Shown in pieces: positions 59,539-64,000 of a stretch of DNA of 64,000 nucleotides. Source of the DNA: Anaeramoeba flamelloides (taxonomy: Eukaryota; Metamonada; Anaeramoebidae); the NCBI GenBank assembly GCA_027625915.1, contig JANTQA010000063.1, positions 3,348,001-3,412,000 on the forward strand. The letters are read 5' to 3'. A model generated the notes under the pieces. The model was given only the letters and a program-made list of their open reading frames with translations, ran no database searches and was not told the DNA's origin. How positions within the stretch are numbered: position 1 is the stretch's first letter; every line of letters begins with the position of its first letter. A program made the translations under genes and the position numbers.

Positions 59539-59738
59539 CAGTCAGTTCCACTTTTAAGAGACAAACCATGAACAAAATTCAAGACACAAAAATAATCTCA
59601 TATTAAGGCACAAAATTTCAGATTCTGTTAAAATAATTAGTGTAAAAAAAATTCCAAAAAATGTGCTTAAATTTGAGGTTTTTTTTTTTTGTACATTGTT
59701 TTTGGTCGTAAGTGTGCCCTTTAAAGTTGAACTGATTG
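59539..59738. mobile_element. CAGTCAG hairpin MITE, diverged copy (200 bp)
   Basis: Starts CAGTCAGTTCCACTTTTAAG and ends TTAAAGTTGAACTGATTG followed by TA. The arms are more diverged than at 37024-37219. Confidence 0.7.
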
Positions 59739-59764
59739 TATGAATACTTATAAAATCACTTCTA

Positions 59765-60510
59765 AACTAAATTCCAAAAGTTTTTTCACCTTTTAAATAA
59801 TGGAAAGAATAATAATACTCCACTTTAAACCCAATTTGGAATAATTTTTGATTTGTCACCTATTTCATTTTTTGTCTTTGTTGTTTTTTTTTTTTTTCGT
59901 TTTTTTTTTTTTTCGTTTTTTTTTTTTTTCAGTTACTTAAACGGTTTCATTTCATTGAGAATTTTTTTCAATGGTTGATAGAAGGGTAATTATATATTTC
60001 TTAAATTGAAATATCACAGATACAATTAATTGATGGTATCATATCATTTGATTAATCAATAATTGTTGGTTAAATTTTAACAAATTTACCAATACAATTT
60101 TTTATCATTTTTTTACAAATTCTTTATTTTTACTCTTTCTTTTTTTAGAAAACTAAATTAAGATTCAAATACTTCTGATGAATGTATCTATTAGATACTC
60201 TTTGAATTAGAAGTCCCCAATTTACTCACTTCAAAATTCCCTCTTTAATAGATTAGATGAGATTTCATCTAAGCCTTAACAATAAACAAATACAATTTTT
60301 TTTTCATTTTTTTCATCATTTTGGAAACATTTTTTTTTGTTTTTTTATTTGTTACTTTTATTTGTAGAAAAAAAATTACAGATAAAAACATTCGTACTAG
60401 ACAACTTCATTTTTTTTTTAATATTATGTTTTTAAAAATATAATAAATTGGATTTTTTTTTTTGCCTATTTTTTATTTTGTGGCTTGTCAAATTTTTATG
60501 GAATGGGGTT
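59765..60510 (-). mobile_element. TA-flanked 535-bp family, copy with a nested repeat
   Basis: Starts after TA with AACTAAATTCCAAAAG and ends TATGGAATGGGGTT before TA. Its order matches 44985-45514 but is interrupted at about 60110-60285. The central palindrome has decayed to TTTGATTAATCAATAATTG, losing the CG. Confidence 0.75.
60110..60285. repeat. Short dispersed repeat, copy 2 (nested)
   Basis: Matches 14400-14580 (AGAAAACTAAATTAAG, CTCTTTGAATTAGAAGT, TCACTTCAAAATTC, CTCTTTAATAGATTAGA). It interrupts the transposon copy at 59765-60510, and a similar ATACAATTTTTT sequence is present on both sides of it, as expected for an insertion. Confidence 0.55.
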
Positions 60511-61247
60511 TAATATTGTATGTATTGAGTTCTATTCAATAAAATATATTAGGAAATAGCTCAATTTATTTGTTTTTCAACTTGTATTATTAAGAAAAAT
60601 TATTTCAATTAAAATTCAAATAATTTTCTATTTGATTTTTAAATTAAAGTTAACAAAAATTTTTTGGTTATGAAAAAATTCTTTATCAGATTAAAAAAAA
60701 ATAGACTCTAAATTTTAAAAAAATATAAATTAACTTATAGATAGTATACAAATATAATCAAATAAACTTTATAACAATAAAAAAAAAAATAAAAAAATAT
60801 TTTTTTGAATTTTACAACTCCTAAAATTTTGAAAAAAATATTTTAAAAATTCAATTTACCAATCTCAATTAATTAAGATATTGGTGAATAATTTTTGATC
60901 TATTTATCTTGTTTAATAATAACGTTTATTTTTTGAATTATTTTGAAAAAGTGAAAAATAAGAAATTATTAAAAAAATCAAATATTAAAACAGTCTGTGG
61001 TAAATATCTAAATAACTTTTCTTAAGAAATTATTTGTGGGTATATAAATATAAATTTGTCTAAAAGTTAAAATAAATCCAATTAAAACCGAATACAAAAA
61101 GTAATTTATAATTTTTTATTTAGATCACAAATAAATTTGAAAATAAGTTTTCTCTTCCTAATTAAAATAAAAGGTTCCAAAACCTCTTTTTTTATTAAAA
61201 AACACATTATTTGAATGTAATAATTGTTTTCAAAGAATCTAGTATAT
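60511..61247. other. Intergenic DNA, nothing recognised
   Basis: AT-rich DNA between two transposons, without coding frames or repeats that I can identify. Confidence 0.5.
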
Positions 61248-61249
61248 TA

Positions 61250-62450
61250 GAGGTTTTGATGATAACATATAATATCATGATATTAACGATAAAATCGCGA
61301 TGATATTAAAAATCGTGATTAGTCCAACTTTATCGCGATAAAATATGTTATCGCGAAAAACTGAAAAATTATTTTTTTGAAATTACCTTAAAAAAATCTC
61401 TTGACTTTTACAACACTTTCCCCTTTCATAAATCTTTGAAAGTATTTGTAAGGGTTGTGTACTGTCTTCAAGTGTTTAAAAGTTTTGAAAGACATAAAGT
61501 TTTTGTAAAGGGAATGAGTTTGGTTTGTTCTGGAAAAAAATTATTTTCTTTTCATTTTTTTTTTAACAAAATATAAAATCTCAAACAAATTTTATGATCA
61601 AACTAATAATTACCCATTCCAACAATATAATTGAATATAGGATAGATGTGTTTTCTTACAATGGATTTGTTACCTTCACAATTTTAAATAGCAAAAAAGA
61701 ATAAAGAATAAGTTTCCTTCTTTATAATGATCGATCAAACAATAACCTCTAAGCTCTAATTGTGTTTTTTGTCCAATACAAAGACGCTCAAAGAAGAAAA
61801 AGAACAAGAAGATAAATCTATAAAAAATCTTAATAATTGGTGATCATCTGACAAGGATGTTGTGAAAGCTAATGAAAAGTTTACCGACCCCTTTTAGCTT
61901 TCCAAAATATTGAAAATGTTTTAACCCAAGAACACATTCTTTAAAGAATGGACAAAGGGTTGGTTTTTTTAGAAGGTCTTTTATTCAACTCAATTTACAG
62001 CACCACGATTAACTGAAAAAATATTTATTTCTTATTGTTCATGATCTTAAAGGATCGATAGGTTTGTCAACCAAAATAAAATGAAAACACAATAAAACTC
62101 TTTGATCTGATCCTTGATTGAATCAAGTATCTTTTTTGTTGTTTTTTCAAAGAATGACTTTTTTTCACCTAAGCTATTTTTTGATCAAAAAAAATTATTT
62201 TGTAAAAATATTTCTCAATTAACCCAAAAACCCATCAACTATTTTATCGCGATTACTTTTTAATCGCGATATTTTGGCATTTATCACGATTTTTAGGCAT
62301 TTATCGCGATTTTATAGAATTATTGCGATTTGTTATATTATCACGATAATATTGAAATATCGCGATTTTCTGATATTATCGCGATTTGATAGAAATTATC
62401 GCAATTTTTGTAACTTTATCGTGAATTAATCATGTTATCATCAAAACCTC
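61250..62450. mobile_element. 1.2-kb TA-flanked element with TCGCGAT arrays at both ends
   Basis: The ends are a perfect 19-bp inverted repeat, GAGGTTTTGATGATAACAT, flanked by TA at 61248-61249 and 62451-62452. Inside the left end, TCGCGAT-like words start at 61275, 61295, 61313, 61333 and 61351. Inside the right end they start at 62247, 62264, 62284, 62304, 62323, 62341, 62360, 62379, 62399 and 62419. Both arrays thus have a period of about 19 bp. Eight words contain exact TCGCGA, a palindrome otherwise very rare in this AT-rich window. The interior (about 61360-62235) has no long open frame and contains a GATCGATCAA at about 61731. A non-autonomous DNA transposon is the simplest reading, with the arrays as protein-binding sites. 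Confidence 0.75.
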
Positions 62451-62772
62451 TATTAATTCCAATAAAACTGATACCCACCAGAAACACTAAAAATATTTTT
62501 AATTCTGATTCTTCATAAGATTAAAGATTAAGATTGAAATTTCGTTTCATTTGCAAAATAGAGTTGCACTTTATTCAACAAAGGGATTTATTAATTACAA
62601 GGTAAGTGGAATCATCAATATCTCCCTTTTTTTTGTACAAATTTTCTAAAAAAAATAAAAGAAAAAAAAATATTGAATTGATTAAGTAGACAATTTCTTG
62701 TTGAAAAAGCGCATGACTCATCTTTTTTTTTAAAAGAATAAAATAAACAAAACAAAAAAAAAAATCAAAAGA

Positions 62773-63981
62773 TTAATCCAATGCTTTTATTCCATCTTGA
62801 ATTAAATAATAACAAATATTATGCAATACCGTTCTTCCGTGGCTGTAATCTCTGAAATTTAATTTTGATTTATTTTTAATCAAATAGTGCAATTTTTTTT
62901 CAAAATTATTCTGGTCTCTACGATTAGAACAAATTAATATAGGATTTTCATTACTTTTATTGAGAAAATTAATTGATATGTTGTTTTTAATTAATAATTT
63001 AATTCTGGTATATTCGGGTTTTCGGTGTTTACACATATAATGTATAGCAGAATTATTGGTATTATTGTAATCATTTATGTTAATATTTTGTTTCAACATG
63101 AATTTAATTATTGTGTCTTCTATATAGTGTCTTTTCAGGTAAACAAGGAAGGGCGTATCACCCAAATGATTTTTTAAATTTGGATTTGCGCCGTTCTGGA
63201 TAAAGAACTGTAGCTTTTCGACACTAAGAGCATAACCTGAAATTAATAAATGCAAAGGTGTGTTTTGATAATGTTTGCAAGAATAATTGATATCTGAGCC
63301 ATGCTGTTGTAATAATTTAATAAGTTTAAAAGAATTGTTCGACGTTTTAAGGCTTTGAAAGTGTGGCGTATAAATAAAAATTTGATTGGGCTTCTTTTTG
63401 TCTATTTTGTAATTAAGTTCAGTTAATAAATAATTAATTATGGGGTAACATCCACTTTTAAGAAGAAGAAGATCAATAATGGATTTATTGGAACTGTCTT
63501 TTAAATATGGGTTTACGCCTCTTTCAACCAAATATTTAAAATCGTCCAGCCTTAACCATGAAAATCTGCAAGAAGAAAGAAGAACATTCTGCTTCGCTTG
63601 GTTTAACGCATTGATGTCGATTCCTTTATTGACCAATAAATTAAATGAGTCTCTATCAAAATCTTTTTTTACAAAGATATGGAGCAGCGTTTCCCCATTT
63701 TTAAGTTTAGTGTTAACATCAAGACCCTTAGATATTATACACTTTACAAATTCCAATGTTTCACAATTTGGGAGTTTATGGGTACGTCCAGTATAATATC
63801 CAAAACTATTAATGAGTAATGTTTCATCGAAATCCTCTTTGAGTATATTTTTTACTAATGCAAAAAACAAATCAGATTTTGCATTCAGGGGCCGAGAAAT
63901 AATATTTTTAACAACATTTGCAAACACTTTACTATATTCTGTTGGTTGGTAATTTGATAAATAATAGTTTATCAAACGCAT
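62773..63981 (-). CDS. Ankyrin-repeat protein
   Basis: A 402-residue frame ends at TAA 62775. The ATG at 63981 is the probable start, but the frame stays open to the window edge 19 bases further, so it may continue. From about residue 70 onward there are about nine ankyrin repeats of 33-35 residues, for example NGETLLHIFVKK, INALNQAKQNVLLSSC, NTPLHLLISGYALSVEKLQF, GANPNLKNHLGDTPFLVYLK, SAIHYMCKHR and RTVLHNICYYL. The N-terminal 70 residues are helical without a known domain. Ankyrin repeats mediate protein binding; no partner can be inferred. Unlike the ankyrin-BTB gene at 4810-13864, the repeats here lie in one exon. No BTB domain follows within this frame. Confidence 0.85.
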   Translation of the reverse strand: MRLINYYLSNYQPTEYSKVFANVVKNIISRPLNAKSDLFFALVKNILKEDFDETLLINSFGYYTGRTHKLPNCETLEFVKCIISKGLDVNTKLKNGETLLHIFVKKDFDRDSFNLLVNKGIDINALNQAKQNVLLSSCRFSWLRLDDFKYLVERGVNPYLKDSSNKSIIDLLLLKSGCYPIINYLLTELNYKIDKKKPNQIFIYTPHFQSLKTSNNSFKLIKLLQQHGSDINYSCKHYQNTPLHLLISGYALSVEKLQFFIQNGANPNLKNHLGDTPFLVYLKRHYIEDTIIKFMLKQNININDYNNTNNSAIHYMCKHRKPEYTRIKLLIKNNISINFLNKSNENPILICSNRRDQNNFEKKLHYLIKNKSKLNFRDYSHGRTVLHNICYYLIQDGIKALD

Positions 63982-64000
63982 TTTATTTTTCAATCTTAAT

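Noticed and set aside
62247-62425. CRISPR-like regular array
   Set aside because: Repeats are only about 7-12 bp with no distinct spacers, the period is 19-20 bp and the context is eukaryotic; it is a subterminal array of a transposon.

Overview
This window is very AT-rich eukaryotic nuclear DNA. Genes are sparse and interrupted by spliceosomal introns (5' sites GTAAAT, GTAATT, GTAAGT, GTTTGT; 3' sites ending TAG or CAG), and they use the standard stop codons. The proteins carry long N/Q/K/E-rich tracts. Dynactin, CCR4-NOT, F-box, BTB and ankyrin proteins and a pyrophosphate-clade phosphofructokinase fit a free-living amoeboid protist. An Anaeramoeba-like metamonad or an amoebozoan is my guess from gene content and composition; no marker in the window proves it.

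Layout. 1-890: 3' end of a dynamitin (DCTN2) gene, + strand. 4810-13864: a spread-out ankyrin-BTB gene on the - strand, whose large introns hold nested transposon relics. 15927-16427: an unexplained ORF. 17288-18705: an F-box protein with a multi-pass membrane region (-). 24163-26389: a three-exon PFP-clade phosphofructokinase (+). 32666-32807: an orphan copy of the F-box gene's terminal exon (-). 33134-33667: a small secreted, probably GPI-anchored protein (+). 38486-39960: a two-exon MBOAT acyltransferase of the DGAT1/SOAT type (-). 42600-43062: a tentative small spliced gene (+). 49097-50251: a GATA-finger protein with a BAH-like C-terminus (+). 54880-57640: a four-exon NOT2 subunit of CCR4-NOT (-). 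62773-63981: an ankyrin-repeat protein (-). Several of these genes appear only after splicing: NOT2 joins two reading frames that look like separate genes, and the F-box and MBOAT starts lie in short upstream exons.

The rest is dominated by small non-autonomous DNA transposons. The best-defined family has eight copies of about 535 bp, ends AAC...GTT, flanking TA, and a conserved internal palindrome around TGATCGATCA. Others are a 0.2-kb hairpin MITE with CAGTCAG ends, a 0.4-kb MITE with CAGTCGATCC ends, two long-armed inverted-repeat elements with 3-bp TAA or TTA duplications, foldback repeats, and a 1.2-kb element whose ends carry regular 19-20 bp arrays of a TCGCGAT motif. No transposase gene was found, so these depend on enzymes encoded elsewhere or are dead.

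The genes do not form a pathway; they are unrelated housekeeping and regulatory genes (dynein motility, glycolysis, lipid esterification, mRNA deadenylation, protein turnover, transcription) separated by repeat-rich DNA. The most unusual items are the iteron-like TCGCGAT arrays in the element at 61250-62450, the donor-site residue of the phosphofructokinase, the F-box/membrane fusion, and the GATA plus BAH-like architecture.
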